In this document: one piece after another, positions 16,430 through 28,598 of the stretch
How positions within the stretch are numbered: position 1 is the first letter of the stretch
How the letters are laid out: every line of letters begins with the position of its first letter
Source: Paracoccaceae bacterium
Lineage (GTDB): Bacteria > Pseudomonadota > Alphaproteobacteria > Rhodobacterales > Rhodobacteraceae
Reading direction: 5' to 3'
Length of the DNA: 64,000 nt
NCBI GenBank assembly: GCA_027492585.1
Contig: JAPUEK010000005.1
Coordinates: forward strand, 62,001-126,000
Notes under the pieces: generated by a model
Told to the model about the DNA's origin: nothing
What the model saw: only the letters and a program-made list of their open reading frames with translations
Database searches by the model: none
Program-made: the position numbers and the translations under genes

Positions 16430-17398
16430 ATGGCAAAATCCGCAACGATCTTCGCGCCCTCAAACCAGCCGCTGACCCTCGCGCTGCTGGTCCTGCCGCA
16501 GTCCTCGATCCTTGAGGTGGCCTCCACCCTCGACCCCCTGCGCTCCGCCAACCGCCATCTCGGGGTCGAGGCCTATCGCTGGCGCGTCGTCTCCCCCGAA
16601 GGCCGGGCGGTGCCTCTGACCTGCGGGATCGAACTGCCCTCCCATGGCCCCCTCGCGGCGGCCGAAGGGGCGGAGGCGCTCGCCGTGATCGCGGGCTTCC
16701 GCCAGTCGCAGGTGGCGACGGCGCCGCTGATCCGCGACCTCTCGCGCATGGCGGGCCGGTTCGCGGCCCTGGGCGGGATCGACGCCGGGGCCTGGGTTCT
16801 GGCGCGGGCGGGCCTCCTGAACGGCCACCGCGCCACCGTCCATTGGGAGGATCTGGAGGATTTCGCCGCCGCCCATCCGCAGGTCGATGTGGTGCCGGAC
16901 CGCTATGTGATCGACCGCAGCCGCTTCACCGCCGGGGGGGCGGCCCCGGCCGCCGATCTCATGCTGCATCTGATCCGCGCCCGCCACGGACCCGCGCTCG
17001 CGCTTCAGGTGGCCGCAAGCTTCATCACCACCGCCCGCGACGGGCATGAGCCGCAGGTCAGCCCCGCCCAGCCCGATCCCCGCCTCGACCACCGGGTCGC
17101 GCAGGCCATCGCCCGGATGGAGGCGCGGCTCGACGCGCCGGAGACGACGGCGGAGACCGCCGCCGCGGTCGGCCTCTCCCCCCGGCGGCTGGAACAGATC
17201 TTTGCCGGAAATCTCGGGATGACCCCGGCGGCCTATGCGCTGACCCTGCGCTTGCAGGCAGCGCGGCGGATGATCTCCGACACCAGTCATCCGCTGGCCG
17301 AGGTGGCGCTGCGCTGCGGCTTCTCCTCCGCCTCCGCCCTGTCGCGGGCCTTCGCCGCGCGCTTCAGCCAGCCGCCCTCTGCGCTGCGAAGAACGTGA
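16430..17398 (+). CDS. GlxA family transcriptional regulator (CdhR-like)
   Basis: 322-residue activator with an N-terminal DJ-1/PfpI-like (amidotransferase-fold) domain (about residues 10-190) and a C-terminal AraC-type helix-turn-helix (about residues 220-320: PRRLEQIFAGNLGMTPAAYALTLRLQAARRM in part, then EVALRCGFSSASALSRAFAARF). Regulators of this architecture include CdhR and GbdR, which respond to carnitine and glycine betaine in Pseudomonas. The divergent position against the BKACE-carnitine dehydrogenase operon supports carnitine control. Start 16430 begins MAKSATIF; a GTG seven codons upstream (16409) is possible, and neither has a clear Shine-Dalgarno sequence. Confidence 0.88.
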   Translation: MAKSATIFAPSNQPLTLALLVLPQSSILEVASTLDPLRSANRHLGVEAYRWRVVSPEGRAVPLTCGIELPSHGPLAAAEGAEALAVIAGFRQSQVATAPLIRDLSRMAGRFAALGGIDAGAWVLARAGLLNGHRATVHWEDLEDFAAAHPQVDVVPDRYVIDRSRFTAGGAAPAADLMLHLIRARHGPALALQVAASFITTARDGHEPQVSPAQPDPRLDHRVAQAIARMEARLDAPETTAETAAAVGLSPRRLEQIFAGNLGMTPAAYALTLRLQAARRMISDTSHPLAEVALRCGFSSASALSRAFAARFSQPPSALRRT

Positions 17399-17418
17399 GC
17401 AAGCCGACCGGCCCGCCC

Positions 17419-17481
17419 CCTTCATCTTGCCTCAAATATCCTGCGGGGAGGTCCGGAGGGGTGCAAAACCCCTCCGGCGCC
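17419..17481 (+). repeat. Dispersed AAATATCC repeat, solitary long copy with hairpin
   Basis: Left module TTCATCTTGCCTC, core AAATATCC, then TGCGGGGAGGT and a perfect nine-base hairpin CCGGAGGGG / CCCCTCCGG with loop TGCAAAA. It sits between convergent genes (GlxA-type regulator and extradiol dioxygenase), so the hairpin can serve as a terminator. Confidence 0.9.
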
Positions 17482-17497
17482 CGCCGAAGATCGCCCC

Positions 17498-18292
17498 TCA
17501 GCCGAACCGGTAGCTGGAGGCGGTGACGCCGCCGAAGACATTGGTGTCGTGATAAACCCGCGTGGCCTTCTCCCCTTCTGCCGCACCGACAGCCGCGAAA
17601 AGCGGCACCAGATGATCCTCGCGCACATGGCAGACACGGGCATAGGGCGCCTTGTCCCAGTCCAGCAGCGCCCTGGTCCGCGCCTCCGGCGCCGCGTTCA
17701 CCGCCCCGTCGAGCCAGGCGTCGAAAGCCGCCGAAGGCTCCTTCGCCCCCGGCCCGAAGAGCCGCAGATTGTGGTAGCTGAGGCCGGAGCCGACGATCAG
17801 AACCCCCTCGTCGCGCAGCGGTGCCAAAGCACGACCAAGGGCGAAATGTGCAGCAGGATCATAGCCATGCTGGAGAGAGACCTGATATATCGGCACATCC
17901 GCCTCGGGATACATCACATAGGCGGGCGCGAAGGTGCCGTGATCGAAGCCCTGATCCGGCGCAAGCCGCGTCGGAAGACCGGCGGCCTTCAGCAGGCCCG
18001 CCGTCCGCTCCGCCAGATCCGGAGCACCGGGGGCGGGGTAGACGATCTTGTAAGTCTCGGGCGGGAAGCCGGAATAGTCGTAAACCATTCCCGGCCTCGC
18101 CCCGCTCATCACCGCGAATTCCGGCTCTTCCCAATGGCCGGACACCATCAGGATCGCCTTCGGCTTGACCCCGATCTCCTCCGGCATCCGCGCCAGCGAC
18201 ACCTCAAGGCTCGCCAGCCGCTGCCGCATGTCGGACAGCCAGGGCCACGGCCCGCCACCATGGGAAATGAAGTAGGTCGGAAGTCTGGACAT
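17498..18292 (-). CDS. Class III extradiol ring-cleavage dioxygenase (DODA/YgiD type)
   Basis: 264-residue non-haem iron dioxygenase of the LigB superfamily, the group that includes plant-type 4,5-DOPA dioxygenase and E. coli YgiD. Iron ligands and active-site residues are visible in PTYFISHGGGPW (first His), MVSGHWEE, FDHGTFAPAYVMYP and GSGLSYHNLR. The length matches YgiD. The start at 18292 opens the conserved MSRLPTYFISHGG; upstream in-frame sequence lacks homologous character. It is divergent from the amino-acid ABC binding-protein gene, with no obvious catabolic partner nearby. The in vivo substrate is unknown. Confidence 0.9.
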   Translation of the reverse strand: MSRLPTYFISHGGGPWPWLSDMRQRLASLEVSLARMPEEIGVKPKAILMVSGHWEEPEFAVMSGARPGMVYDYSGFPPETYKIVYPAPGAPDLAERTAGLLKAAGLPTRLAPDQGFDHGTFAPAYVMYPEADVPIYQVSLQHGYDPAAHFALGRALAPLRDEGVLIVGSGLSYHNLRLFGPGAKEPSAAFDAWLDGAVNAAPEARTRALLDWDKAPYARVCHVREDHLVPLFAAVGAAEGEKATRVYHDTNVFGGVTASSYRFG

Positions 18293-18488
18293 GGCCGCCT
18301 CGCAAGTGACGTGGTGATCCGCTCGGATCTTGAAGCGAAGATGCGCCTCCGCCCCTTTGCACACAAGTTCGGGAAATGGGCCGTGGCGCGCGGGTCTTGT
18401 GCTTTGTCGCACCATCGCGCGCCCCCTTGCCCCTGCCCCCGGCCTTCGCGCATAATTCCCCATCACCTCTGGACCGGAGACCTCCCAC

Positions 18489-19274
18489 ATGAAATTCGCC
18501 GCCGCCCTCGCGGGCCTCGCCCTGACCCTTGCCACCACCGCCTTCGCCGAGGGCCTGCCCGATCTCGGCGGCAAGGAAATCACCGTCGTCACCGAAAACG
18601 CCTATCCGCCGCTCCAGTTCCTCGACAAGGACGGCAAGGCGATCGGCTGGGAATACGACGCCATGGCGGAAATCGCCAAGCGCCTGAACCTGAAGGTGAA
18701 ATACGAAAACACGAGCTGGGATGCCATGATCCCCGCCGTCTCCGAAGGCCAGTTCGATGTCGGCATGACCGGCATCACCATCAAGGACGACCGCAAGGAG
18801 AAGGTCGATTTCTCCGACCCCTACATGCGCTCCGAGATGCTGATGATCGTGCGCGGGGACGAGGCCCGGTTCACCGATGCCGCCTCCTTCGCCGCCAATC
18901 CCGATCTGCTGGTTTCCGCACAGCCCGGCACCTCGCCCTTCTATGCGGCGGTCTACAACATCCTCGACGGCAACGAGGAAAACCCCCGCATCATCAAGTT
19001 CGAGACCTTCGGGGCCGGGCTTGAGGCGCTGAAGGCCGGCGACGTGGACCTGACCCTTTCGGATTCGACCGCCGCCAACGGCTATGTCGCCGCCTCCGAA
19101 GGCAAGCTGAAGATCATCGGCGAGCCGCTCGCCTCCGAGGATTTCGGCTTCATCTTCCCGAAAGGTTCCGAGCTCGTCGCCCCGATCAATGCCGCGATTG
19201 CGGCGATGAAGGCCGATGGCACGCTCGATGCGTTGAACAAGACCTGGTTCCTCGACTACAAGATGGGCCAGTAA
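18489..19274 (+). CDS. Amino-acid ABC transporter substrate-binding protein (SBP family 3)
   Basis: 261-residue periplasmic binding protein. It has an N-terminal Sec signal peptide ([20 protein letters not shown], cleaved before EGLPD). The mature part has family 3 features: [61 protein letters not shown], and KTWFLDY at the end. Family 3 proteins bind polar or basic amino acids and some opines; the ligand cannot be told here. A permease gene follows after 42 bases containing a strong hairpin. No ATPase gene follows, so the complex probably borrows one encoded elsewhere. Confidence 0.9.
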   Translation: MKFAAALAGLALTLATTAFAEGLPDLGGKEITVVTENAYPPLQFLDKDGKAIGWEYDAMAEIAKRLNLKVKYENTSWDAMIPAVSEGQFDVGMTGITIKDDRKEKVDFSDPYMRSEMLMIVRGDEARFTDAASFAANPDLLVSAQPGTSPFYAAVYNILDGNEENPRIIKFETFGAGLEALKAGDVDLTLSDSTAANGYVAASEGKLKIIGEPLASEDFGFIFPKGSELVAPINAAIAAMKADGTLDALNKTWFLDYKMGQ

Positions 19275-19283
19275 CGACCCCTC

Positions 19284-19309
19284 TGCCCCCGCCGGTCGCG
19301 GCGGGGGCA
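19284..19309 (+). promoter_or_regulatory. Intercistronic stem-loop between binding protein and permease
   Basis: TGCCCCCGCC, six-base loop GGTCGC, GGCGGGGGCA: a perfect ten-base GC stem with no T tract, starting ten bases after the binding-protein stop. Such hairpins in ABC operons often protect the upstream mRNA from 3' exonucleases, so the binding protein is made in excess over the permease. Confidence 0.6.
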
Positions 19310-19316
19310 AGTGCCG

Positions 19317-20120
19317 ATGTCCCCCCGCCCCCCTTCTCCCGCAAAAGACGACTTTCCCTGGTGGCTGGTGCTGCTGGCCGGGATCGTGCTTTGGCTTTTC
19401 TATGAAATCTGGGCCAATGCGGTCTATTCGGCCGTGCTGCAAACCCTGGCCAAGGGCATCGGCATCACCATCGGCGTGACGCTGGTGGCCTATACCGGGG
19501 CCTGCCTTCTGGGTCTCGGGCTTGCGGTCGCGGGGCTGTCGCGGCACCTCTTCCTGCGGCAGGCGGCGCGCTTCTATGTGGAGGTGGTGCGCGGCGTTCC
19601 GATCATCGTTCTGCTGCTCTATGTCGCCTTCGCCGCCGCCCCCGCCCTTGTCGCCGCCGTCAACTGGCTTACCGGCTGGTTCGGAATAGAGCCTTGGCGG
19701 ACAAGGGATTTCCCGCTGCTCGCCCGCGCCGTCATCGCCCTGACCATCGCCTATTCCGCCTTTCTGGCCGAGGTTTTCCGGGCCGGCCTGACCTCGGTGG
19801 ACAAGGGCCAGATCGAGGCGGCGCAGGCGCTCGGCCTCAACGGCTGGCAGCGCTTTCGCCACATCGTCTTTCCGCAGGCCTTCCGGATGATCCTGCCGCC
19901 CCTCGGCAATGATTTCGTGGCCATGGTGAAGGACAGCTCGCTCGTCTCCGTTCTGGGCGTGACCGATGTGACCCAGCTCGGCAAGGTCTCCGCCGCCGGG
20001 AACTTCCGCTATTTCGAAACCTACAACGTCGTGGCGCTGATCTATCTGACCATGACCATCACCCTGAGCCTGATCCTGCGGCGGCTGGAGCACCGCTTGC
20101 GGGCGCGCAGCGAAAGGTGA
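19317..20120 (+). CDS. Amino-acid ABC transporter permease (HisMQ/GlnP family)
   Basis: 267-residue inner-membrane permease. After a short Pro-rich N-terminus there are about five to six hydrophobic segments, the first at residues 15-35. The EAA-type loop is visible (EAAQALGLNGWQRFRHIVFPQA, here residues about 170-190 in part) with the following MILPPLGNDFVAMVKDSSLVS typical of the HisMQ family. The start is ATG 19317; a GTG two codons upstream is also possible. It is partner of the binding protein encoded just before. A second permease and the ATPase are not adjacent, so it may form a homodimer. Confidence 0.9.
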   Translation: MSPRPPSPAKDDFPWWLVLLAGIVLWLFYEIWANAVYSAVLQTLAKGIGITIGVTLVAYTGACLLGLGLAVAGLSRHLFLRQAARFYVEVVRGVPIIVLLLYVAFAAAPALVAAVNWLTGWFGIEPWRTRDFPLLARAVIALTIAYSAFLAEVFRAGLTSVDKGQIEAAQALGLNGWQRFRHIVFPQAFRMILPPLGNDFVAMVKDSSLVSVLGVTDVTQLGKVSAAGNFRYFETYNVVALIYLTMTITLSLILRRLEHRLRARSER

Positions 20121-20193
20121 TCCGGCAAAGGTGAAGGCGCCGCTCTGGACCTTCGCGGCCCAAGGTCCTAGCCTTGCCGCAAAGGAGATTTCC

Positions 20194-22224
20194 ATGAGCG
20201 ATCCCATCCAGAACCCGCTGCTGTCCCCCTGGACCGGCGACTTCGGCCTGCCGCCCTTCGCCGCGATCCGCGACAGCGATTTCGCCCCGGCCTTCGACGC
20301 CGCCCTTGCCGAGGCGCGCGCCAATATCGCCGCCATCGCCGCCAATCCCGAGGCGCCGGATTTCGACAACACCATCGCCGCCATGGAACTGGCCGAAGGG
20401 CTGCTCGATCGGGTCGCCGGGGTGTTCTACAATCTCTCCGGGGCGGATTCGACCGAGGCGCGCGAGGCGCTGATGCGCGATCTCGCCCCGAAGATGAGCG
20501 CCTTCGCCTCCGAGACCACCAACAACCGCCCCCTTTTCGAGCGGATCGAGACCCTGTGGCAAGGCCGCGAAAGCCTTGACCTTTCACCCGAGCAGCTCCG
20601 CGTCCTGACGCTGTACCGGCAGATGTTCGTCCGCTCCGGCGCGCTTCTGGAAGGGGCGGAGGCGGAACGGCTGACGGCGGTGAAATCCCGGCTCGCCGTG
20701 CTCGGCACCCAGTTCAGCCAGAACCTTCTGGCGGATGAGCGGGAGTGGTCGATGCCCCTGCCCGAGGCCGATCTTGCCGCCCTGCCGGGGTTCGTGCAGA
20801 CTTCCGCCCGCGCGGCGGGGCAGGAGAAATCCGCCCCCGGCCCGGTCGTCACCCTCAGCCGCTCGCTCATCGTTCCCTTCCTGCAATTCTCGCCGAACAG
20901 GGCGCTGCGGCAGCGCGCCTATGAGGCCTGGGTGGCGCGCGGGGCGAATGGCAATGCCAATGACAACCGCGCGATTGCCGCCGAAATCCTGAAGCTGCGC
21001 GAGGAGCGCGCCCATCTGCTCGGCTATCCGACCTTCGCGGCCTACAAGCTGGAGCCGGAGATGGCCAAGACGCCGGAGGCGGTCGGGACGCTGCTTCACC
21101 GGGTCTGGACCCCGGCCAAGGCCAAGGCGGCGGCGGATGCGGCGGTGCTGGAGACGATGCTCCATGCCGACGGCATTGCCGGGCCGCTGGAAGCCTGGGA
21201 CTGGCGCTACTATTCCGAGAAGCGGCGTCTGGCGGAGCATGATCTCGACGAGGCGGCGCTGAAGCCGTATCTGTCGCTCGACGCCATGCTGGCCGCGCAA
21301 TTCGATTGCGCCAACCGTTTGTTCGGGCTGGAGTTCCGCCCGCTCGACATCCCCCTTTACCACCCCGATGCCCGCGCCTGGGAGGTGACCCGCAAGGGCG
21401 AACATGTCGCGGTCTTCATCGGCGATTACTTCGCCCGCGGCTCCAAACGCTCCGGCGCCTGGTGTTCGGCGATGCGGAGCCAGAAGAAGCTCGGCGGCGA
21501 TCAGCGGCCCGTCGTGGTCAATGTCTGCAACTTCGCCAAGGGAGAGCCGGCGCTGCTGTCCTATGACGATGCGCGCACGCTCTTCCACGAGTTCGGTCAT
21601 GCGCTGCATCAGATGCTGTCGGATGTGACCTATGGCTTCATCTCCGGCACCTCGGTCGCCCGTGATTTCGTGGAACTGCCGAGCCAGCTTTACGAACACT
21701 GGCTCGAAGTGCCGGAGGTGCTGGAAAAACACGCCCGCCATGTGGAAACCGGCGCGCCGATGCCGGCCGATCTCCTCCGGCGGCTCCTGGCGGCGGGGAC
21801 CTATGACCAGGGCTTTGCGACGGTGGAATTCCTCGCCTCCGCCTTCGTCGATCTGGCCTTCCATGACGGCCCCGCGCCCGCCGATCCGATGCAGAAACAG
21901 GCGGAGGTGCTGGAAAGCCTCGGGATGCCGCGCGCGATCCGGATGCGCCATGCCACCCCGCATTTCGCCCATGTCTTTTCGGGCGACGGCTATTCCTCGG
22001 GCTATTACAGCTACATGTGGTCCGAGGTGATGGACGCCGACGCCTTCGCGGCCTTCGAGGAGGCGGGAGATCCCTTTGATCCCGCGACCGCGGCGCGGCT
22101 CGAACGCTTCATCCTGTCGGCGGGCGGATCGGAAGAGCCGGATGCGCTTTATACGAAGTTCCGCGGCAGGATGCCGGGGGTGGAGCCGCTTCTGAAAGGC
22201 CGCGGCCTGCTGGACGTGGCCTGA
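20194..22224 (+). CDS. M3 family oligopeptidase (oligopeptidase A / Dcp type)
   Basis: 676-residue zinc metallopeptidase of family M3. The zinc site HEFGHALHQ is at about residue 465 and the third ligand Glu follows in [15 protein letters not shown]. The N-terminal helical region ([19 protein letters not shown]) is typical of OpdA/Dcp. These cytosolic enzymes degrade short peptides, including cleaved signal peptides. The start at 20194 has an AAAGGAG site. The gene stands alone on the strand, 100 bases before leuS. Oligopeptidase A and dipeptidyl carboxypeptidase cannot be separated safely by reading. Confidence 0.92.
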   Translation: MSDPIQNPLLSPWTGDFGLPPFAAIRDSDFAPAFDAALAEARANIAAIAANPEAPDFDNTIAAMELAEGLLDRVAGVFYNLSGADSTEAREALMRDLAPKMSAFASETTNNRPLFERIETLWQGRESLDLSPEQLRVLTLYRQMFVRSGALLEGAEAERLTAVKSRLAVLGTQFSQNLLADEREWSMPLPEADLAALPGFVQTSARAAGQEKSAPGPVVTLSRSLIVPFLQFSPNRALRQRAYEAWVARGANGNANDNRAIAAEILKLREERAHLLGYPTFAAYKLEPEMAKTPEAVGTLLHRVWTPAKAKAAADAAVLETMLHADGIAGPLEAWDWRYYSEKRRLAEHDLDEAALKPYLSLDAMLAAQFDCANRLFGLEFRPLDIPLYHPDARAWEVTRKGEHVAVFIGDYFARGSKRSGAWCSAMRSQKKLGGDQRPVVVNVCNFAKGEPALLSYDDARTLFHEFGHALHQMLSDVTYGFISGTSVARDFVELPSQLYEHWLEVPEVLEKHARHVETGAPMPADLLRRLLAAGTYDQGFATVEFLASAFVDLAFHDGPAPADPMQKQAEVLESLGMPRAIRMRHATPHFAHVFSGDGYSSGYYSYMWSEVMDADAFAAFEEAGDPFDPATAARLERFILSAGGSEEPDALYTKFRGRMPGVEPLLKGRGLLDVA

Positions 22225-22324
22225 GCCGCACGCCGCGGGCCTTCTTTGCCGGAAGGCCCGCTGGCTCTGGACCTTGGCCCGCCTCGCGGTGTATCCCGCC
22301 TGCGATCAGAGCATGAGGCCGCCC

Positions 22325-24869
<2,545 letters not shown>

Positions 24870-24883
<14 letters not shown>

Positions 24884-25358
24884 CCGCCGCAGCCTGCTGA
24901 TCCTGCCGCTGGCGCTCGCCGCCTGCGGCTTCCAGCCCGCCTATGGGCCGGGTGGCCCCGCGCGCGACCTCATGGGCCGCATCAGCGCCGCCACCCCCGC
25001 CGACAAGAACGGCTTCGATCTGGTGGAGCGGCTGGAGGAACGGCTCGGCCGCCCGCAGGCGCCGCGCTATGATCTGGCCTATGCGATCCGGACCGTGCCG
25101 GTCGGTGTCGGCATCACCCCCGACAACGCCATCACCCGCTACAACCTGACCGGAGAGATCGACTGGACGCTCACCGACAGGGAAAGCGGCGCGCGGGTGG
25201 CCGGCGGCACCGTCAGCGGCTTCACGAGCTGGTCGGCCACCGGATCGACCGTCGCGGGCCTTTCCGCCGAGGAGGACGCCGCCTACAGGTTGATGCGGCA
25301 ACTCGGCGACCAGATCGTCGCGCATATCCTCGCCGCCTCGGCGCGCTTCGCGCAATGA
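24870..25358 (+). CDS. lptE: LPS-assembly lipoprotein LptE
   Basis: 162-residue lipoprotein. A short positively charged N-terminus, then a hydrophobic stretch and the lipobox [13 protein letters not shown] give Cys at about residue 19. The GFQPxYG sequence directly after the Cys is typical of LptE, the outer-membrane partner that plugs LptD for lipopolysaccharide insertion. The gene starts inside leuS and its stop overlaps the holA start by four bases, so all three are translated in succession. Confidence 0.92.
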
Positions 25359-26368
25359 TCCTCAAAGGCATCGAGGCCAACCGCTATCTGTCCCGCCCCG
25401 ATCCCGCCCGCGCCGGACTGCTGATCTTCGGCGCCGATACGATGCGGGTGGCGTTGAAGCGGCAGGATGCGGTACGCGCGCTGATCGGCCCGGAGGGGGA
25501 GGCGGAGATGCGCCTGACCCGGATGGGCGGGGCGGAGCTTCGCAAGGATGGCGCGCTGCTTCTCGATGCGATCAAGGCGACGGGCTTCTTCCCCGGCCCG
25601 CGCGTGGCCCTTGTCGATGAGGCGACCGACGGGCTGACCGAAACCATCGGCCTCGCCCTGAAGGACTGGAAGCCGGGTGACGCGCAGATCGTGGTGACGG
25701 CAGGCAACCTGACCGGGAAATCGGCGCTGAAGACGCTTTTCGAAAAGCACCTGAACGCGGTCTGCATCGGGCTCTACGATGACCCTCCGAGCCGGGAGGA
25801 AATCGAGGAAGCCCTGCGGAAAGCCGGCCTGACCGAGGTGGAACCCGCCGCCCTCGCCGATCTGAACACCCTGGCGCGCAGCCTCGATCCCGGCGATTTC
25901 CGCCAGACGCTGGAGAAGGTGGCGCTCTACAAGTTCAGGGACCGGACGGCGCTGACCTCCGCCGAAGTGGCCGAGCTTGCGCCGGTGACCATCGAGGCGG
26001 AGGTGGACGACCTGATCCACGCGACCGCCGACCAGAAGGTCGCCGCCATCGGCCCCCTGCTGCGCCGGCTCGAAGGCCAGGGCATCGCCCCGGTCACGCT
26101 CTGCATCGGCGCGCTGCGCCATTTCCGCACCCTGCACAGTGCGAGCGCCGATCCGGGCGGCCTTTCGGCCGGCATCCAGAAGGCGCGGGTGAACTTCAAG
26201 CAGAAGGATGCGCTGCAACGGCAGGCGAGCCAATGGGGCCTGCGCCGGCTGGAGGATGCGCTGAGCCTGCTGATCGAGACCGACCTCACCCTGCGCTCCG
26301 CCTCCAAGGCCCCGGCCATGGCGGTGATGGAGCGCGCCCTGATCCGTCTTGCGATGATGCGGCGCTGA
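25355..26368 (+). CDS. holA: DNA polymerase III subunit delta
   Basis: 337-residue clamp-loader delta subunit. The N-terminal AAA+-like region (GLLIFGADTMRVALKRQDAVRALIG) lacks a functional P loop, as usual for delta. The middle (PREEIEEALRKAGL-like segment) and the C-terminal collar domain (KVAAIGPLLRRLEGQG through ALIRLAMMRR) fit HolA length and order. It works in loading the beta clamp during replication. It overlaps lptE by four bases and is the last gene of the leuS-lptE-holA group; a repeat pair follows after 33 bases. Confidence 0.93.
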   Translation: MILKGIEANRYLSRPDPARAGLLIFGADTMRVALKRQDAVRALIGPEGEAEMRLTRMGGAELRKDGALLLDAIKATGFFPGPRVALVDEATDGLTETIGLALKDWKPGDAQIVVTAGNLTGKSALKTLFEKHLNAVCIGLYDDPPSREEIEEALRKAGLTEVEPAALADLNTLARSLDPGDFRQTLEKVALYKFRDRTALTSAEVAELAPVTIEAEVDDLIHATADQKVAAIGPLLRRLEGQGIAPVTLCIGALRHFRTLHSASADPGGLSAGIQKARVNFKQKDALQRQASQWGLRRLEDALSLLIETDLTLRSASKAPAMAVMERALIRLAMMRR

Positions 26369-26401
26369 GATCGTCCTGACGCCGCCTGCCGGTGGAGGTT
26401 G

Positions 26402-26480
26402 CGGAACGCTCCGCGGGGGATATTTATGAAGAGAAGAAAGCCCTTTCATACTGGCTCAAATATCCCCGCCGGAGGCTTCC
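26402..26480. repeat. Dispersed AAATATCC repeat, inverted pair
   Basis: The left unit (26402-26440, minus strand) has right module CCCGCGGAGCGTTCC and a left module of the CTTTCTTCTCTTC type. The right unit (26441-26480, plus strand) has left module CCTTTCATACTGGCTC and right module CCGCCGGAGGCTTCC. The two units abut directly. It lies just after holA and may terminate that operon. Confidence 0.88.
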
Positions 26481-26568
26481 TGAGACGATGCAGGGCGCGA
26501 CATCTGACGCGCCCCTTGACAGCACCGCCGAACCTGCGAGGAAGCCCCATCCTTTCAGGGAGCCGCCC

Positions 26569-26910
26569 ATGGCCCGCAGTCTTTCCCCCGCGCAATCCTT
26601 TCTGGCACCGCTCAGCCGCCTCGCCATGAGCGCCGGGATCGAGGGCCATGTGGTCTGGTGGGAGGAAGGCGGTTGGACCGCGCAGGAGGATGCGACGGAT
26701 CTCCTCGACGCCGAAGAGATCGGCTTCTATGCCGAGGGGCTGATGGCCGAGGGCTTCGGCCTGATCTGGCAGGTCCTCGCCGAGACCGAAACCCCGGAGG
26801 AGCCGGCGGTGGCGCTGCTCTTCTTCTGGCAGGGACAGGAGATGCCGGCCCCTCCGCCGGCGCAGGAGGGCTGGCGGGTCCTCGCCTCGGACCGCTGGCC
26901 TGCCGCCTGA
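26569..26910 (+). CDS. Hypothetical acidic protein upstream of HPP-CBS gene
   Basis: 113 residues, rich in Glu, Ala and Trp, with no signal peptide and no membrane segment. Segments such as VWWEEGGWTAQEDATDLLDAEE and LLFFWQGQEMPAP suggest a small folded cytosolic protein, but I do not recognise a family. The start MARSLSPAQ at 26569 is chosen because the region upstream is the repeat pair; an AGGGAGCC site precedes it. Its stop overlaps the start of the HPP gene (TGATG), so the two are cotranslated. Confidence 0.65.
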   Translation: MARSLSPAQSFLAPLSRLAMSAGIEGHVVWWEEGGWTAQEDATDLLDAEEIGFYAEGLMAEGFGLIWQVLAETETPEEPAVALLFFWQGQEMPAPPPAQEGWRVLASDRWPAA

Positions 26911-27971
26911 TGCTGCGCGGTTTCGGTCCTGCCCTGCCCCGGCCGCGCGCGGGGGATGCGATCCGCTCTGCACTCGGAGCTCTCCTCGGGCTGGTGCTGG
27001 CGGCAGGGCTTTGCTGGCTCCTGACGCCGGAGGGCAAGCCGCTCCTCTGGCAGCCGCCGCTGATCGCGCCCTTCGGGGCTTCGGCCTTCCTGATCTTCGC
27101 GGTGCCGAACAGCCCTCTCGCACAGCCGTGGTCGGTACTGGTCGGCAATCTGGCCTCTGCCGCTCTGGCACTGGCGCTCCTGCAGCTTTCGCTGCCGAGC
27201 CTCCTGACCGCCCCCCTTGCGGTTGCCGGGGCCATCGGCGCCATGGCGATCCTGCGCGCCTACCACCCGCCGGCAGGCGCCGTCGCCTTGTTCACAGCCC
27301 TGGCGCCGAATCATCCCGAGCCGGCTTTCCTGCTGAACCCCGTGCTTGCCGGGTCATTGGCGCTCGTTCTCGCCGGGCTCTTGTGGAACCGCGCCACGGG
27401 CCGGGTCTATCCCTTCCGTCAGCCGCCGCCTTCCCCCCATGGCACCCATGATCCGCTGCCGGAGCGCCGCCATCTGCCGCCGCCGGGCGCGCTTGCCGAT
27501 CTTCTCAGCCAGTTGCGTCTGGGCGCCAACATCGGGGTGGAGGATCTGTCGCGCCTGATCACCGCCGCGGAGGCTGAAGCTGCAGCCCGCCCGCTTGCCG
27601 GCCTCACGGCCCGGCACCTCATGTCGCGCGATCTCGTCACCGTGGCACCGGACACCGCCCTGCCCGTGCTGGCCGAGGAATTCCGCCAGCACCGTTTCAA
27701 GACCCTGCCGGTCGTGGACCGCGGCCGCTATGTCGGGCTTGTCAACGAATCCGCCCTGACCGGGCGCGCGGACCCCGCGCTTCATGCCCATGAGCTGACC
27801 GATCCGAAGACCGAAACCGCGCAGCCCGACACCCCCGCCGCCGCCCTTGTAACCCTGCTGTCCGACGGCCATCAGCAGGCGGTTCCGGTGCTGGAGGCGG
27901 GCCATCTGACGGGCCTCGTCACCCGGTCCGACCTGATCGCCCTCCTTGCCCGCGCCCTGCCCGGTAGCTGA
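26910..27971 (+). CDS. HPP family membrane protein with two CBS domains
   Basis: 353 residues. The first 170 form an HPP domain with four hydrophobic segments and the name-giving HPPAG (RAYHPPAGAVALF, about residue 115), together with PFGASAFLIFAVPNSPLAQPW in part. Residues about 225-350 hold a CBS pair (LTARHLMSRDLVTVAPD, then KTLPVVDRGRYVGLV and QQAVPVLEAGHLTGLVTRSDL). HPP proteins of this build have been linked to nitrite transport in plastids and cyanobacteria, and CBS pairs usually bind adenine nucleotides. The function here is not known. It is coupled to the small protein gene before it. Confidence 0.85.
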   Translation: MLRGFGPALPRPRAGDAIRSALGALLGLVLAAGLCWLLTPEGKPLLWQPPLIAPFGASAFLIFAVPNSPLAQPWSVLVGNLASAALALALLQLSLPSLLTAPLAVAGAIGAMAILRAYHPPAGAVALFTALAPNHPEPAFLLNPVLAGSLALVLAGLLWNRATGRVYPFRQPPPSPHGTHDPLPERRHLPPPGALADLLSQLRLGANIGVEDLSRLITAAEAEAAARPLAGLTARHLMSRDLVTVAPDTALPVLAEEFRQHRFKTLPVVDRGRYVGLVNESALTGRADPALHAHELTDPKTETAQPDTPAAALVTLLSDGHQQAVPVLEAGHLTGLVTRSDLIALLARALPGS

Positions 27972-27974
27972 GAG

Positions 27975-28052
27975 GGGAGCCTCCGGCGGGGATATTTGAG
28001 CCAGTATGAAAGGGCTTTCTTCTCTTTCCAAATATCCCCCGCGGAGCGTTCC
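27975..28052. repeat. Dispersed AAATATCC repeat, inverted pair
   Basis: The left unit (27975-28013, minus strand) has left module GCCCTTTCATACTGGCTC and right module CCGCCGGAGGCTCC. The right unit (28013-28052, plus strand) has CTTTCTTCTCTTTCC and right module CCCGCGGAGCGTTCC. It uses the same two module sets as the pair at 26402, swapped between arms. It follows the HPP-CBS gene by a few bases. Confidence 0.88.
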
Positions 28053-28148
28053 GCCGCTTTCCTCCCGCGACCGGCGCGGCGCCCGTGCCGCCCCTTGCCA
28101 GCATCCTGCCCCCGTGATCCTGTGGCGCATCGAAACCCGGAGCCTGCG

Positions 28149-28589
28149 ATGACCGACACCAATGCCCTTTTCCAGCCCCTCCACCAGGCCTGCGCCGCGC
28201 TCGGCACCCGGCTTTTCACGCTGTCGATCCTCGATCCGGAGGCGGGGGTGAGCCGACGGGCGTATACGTCGCATCCGGCGGAATATCCGGCGGGGGGGAC
28301 GAAGCCGATGACCCATGACGACTGGCATGAAAACTGCATCGTCAGGCGCATCACCTTCGTCGCCAATACCCCGGCGGAATTCGAGAAGGTCTTTTTCGAC
28401 CATGCGCTCATCACCTCCATGGGGCTGGCCTCCGCCTGCAACATCCCGGTGGCGGATGCGGAGGATGAGGTGCGGATGACGGTCAACCTTCTGGCCGGGG
28501 CCGGACATTTCACGGCCGAGAAGCTTGCCGCCTATCATGCGCTCGTGGCCGAGCACCGTCCCGCGCTTCTGGCCGGCCTCGCGGGGTGA
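28149..28589 (+). CDS. GAF domain-containing protein
   Basis: 146-residue single-domain protein that fits a GAF fold: NALFQPLHQACAALGTRLFTLSILD at the N-terminus, then EFEKVFFDHALITSMGLASACNIPV and VNLLAGAGHFTAEKLAAYHALV at the C-terminus. GAF domains bind small ligands; no output domain is present. A CCGGAG site precedes the ATG. The LysR regulator gene begins nine bases after its stop, so the two may form one unit and the GAF protein could act in the same sensing pathway (inference). Confidence 0.7.
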   Translation: MTDTNALFQPLHQACAALGTRLFTLSILDPEAGVSRRAYTSHPAEYPAGGTKPMTHDDWHENCIVRRITFVANTPAEFEKVFFDHALITSMGLASACNIPVADAEDEVRMTVNLLAGAGHFTAEKLAAYHALVAEHRPALLAGLAG

Positions 28590-28598
28590 CGGCGGGGC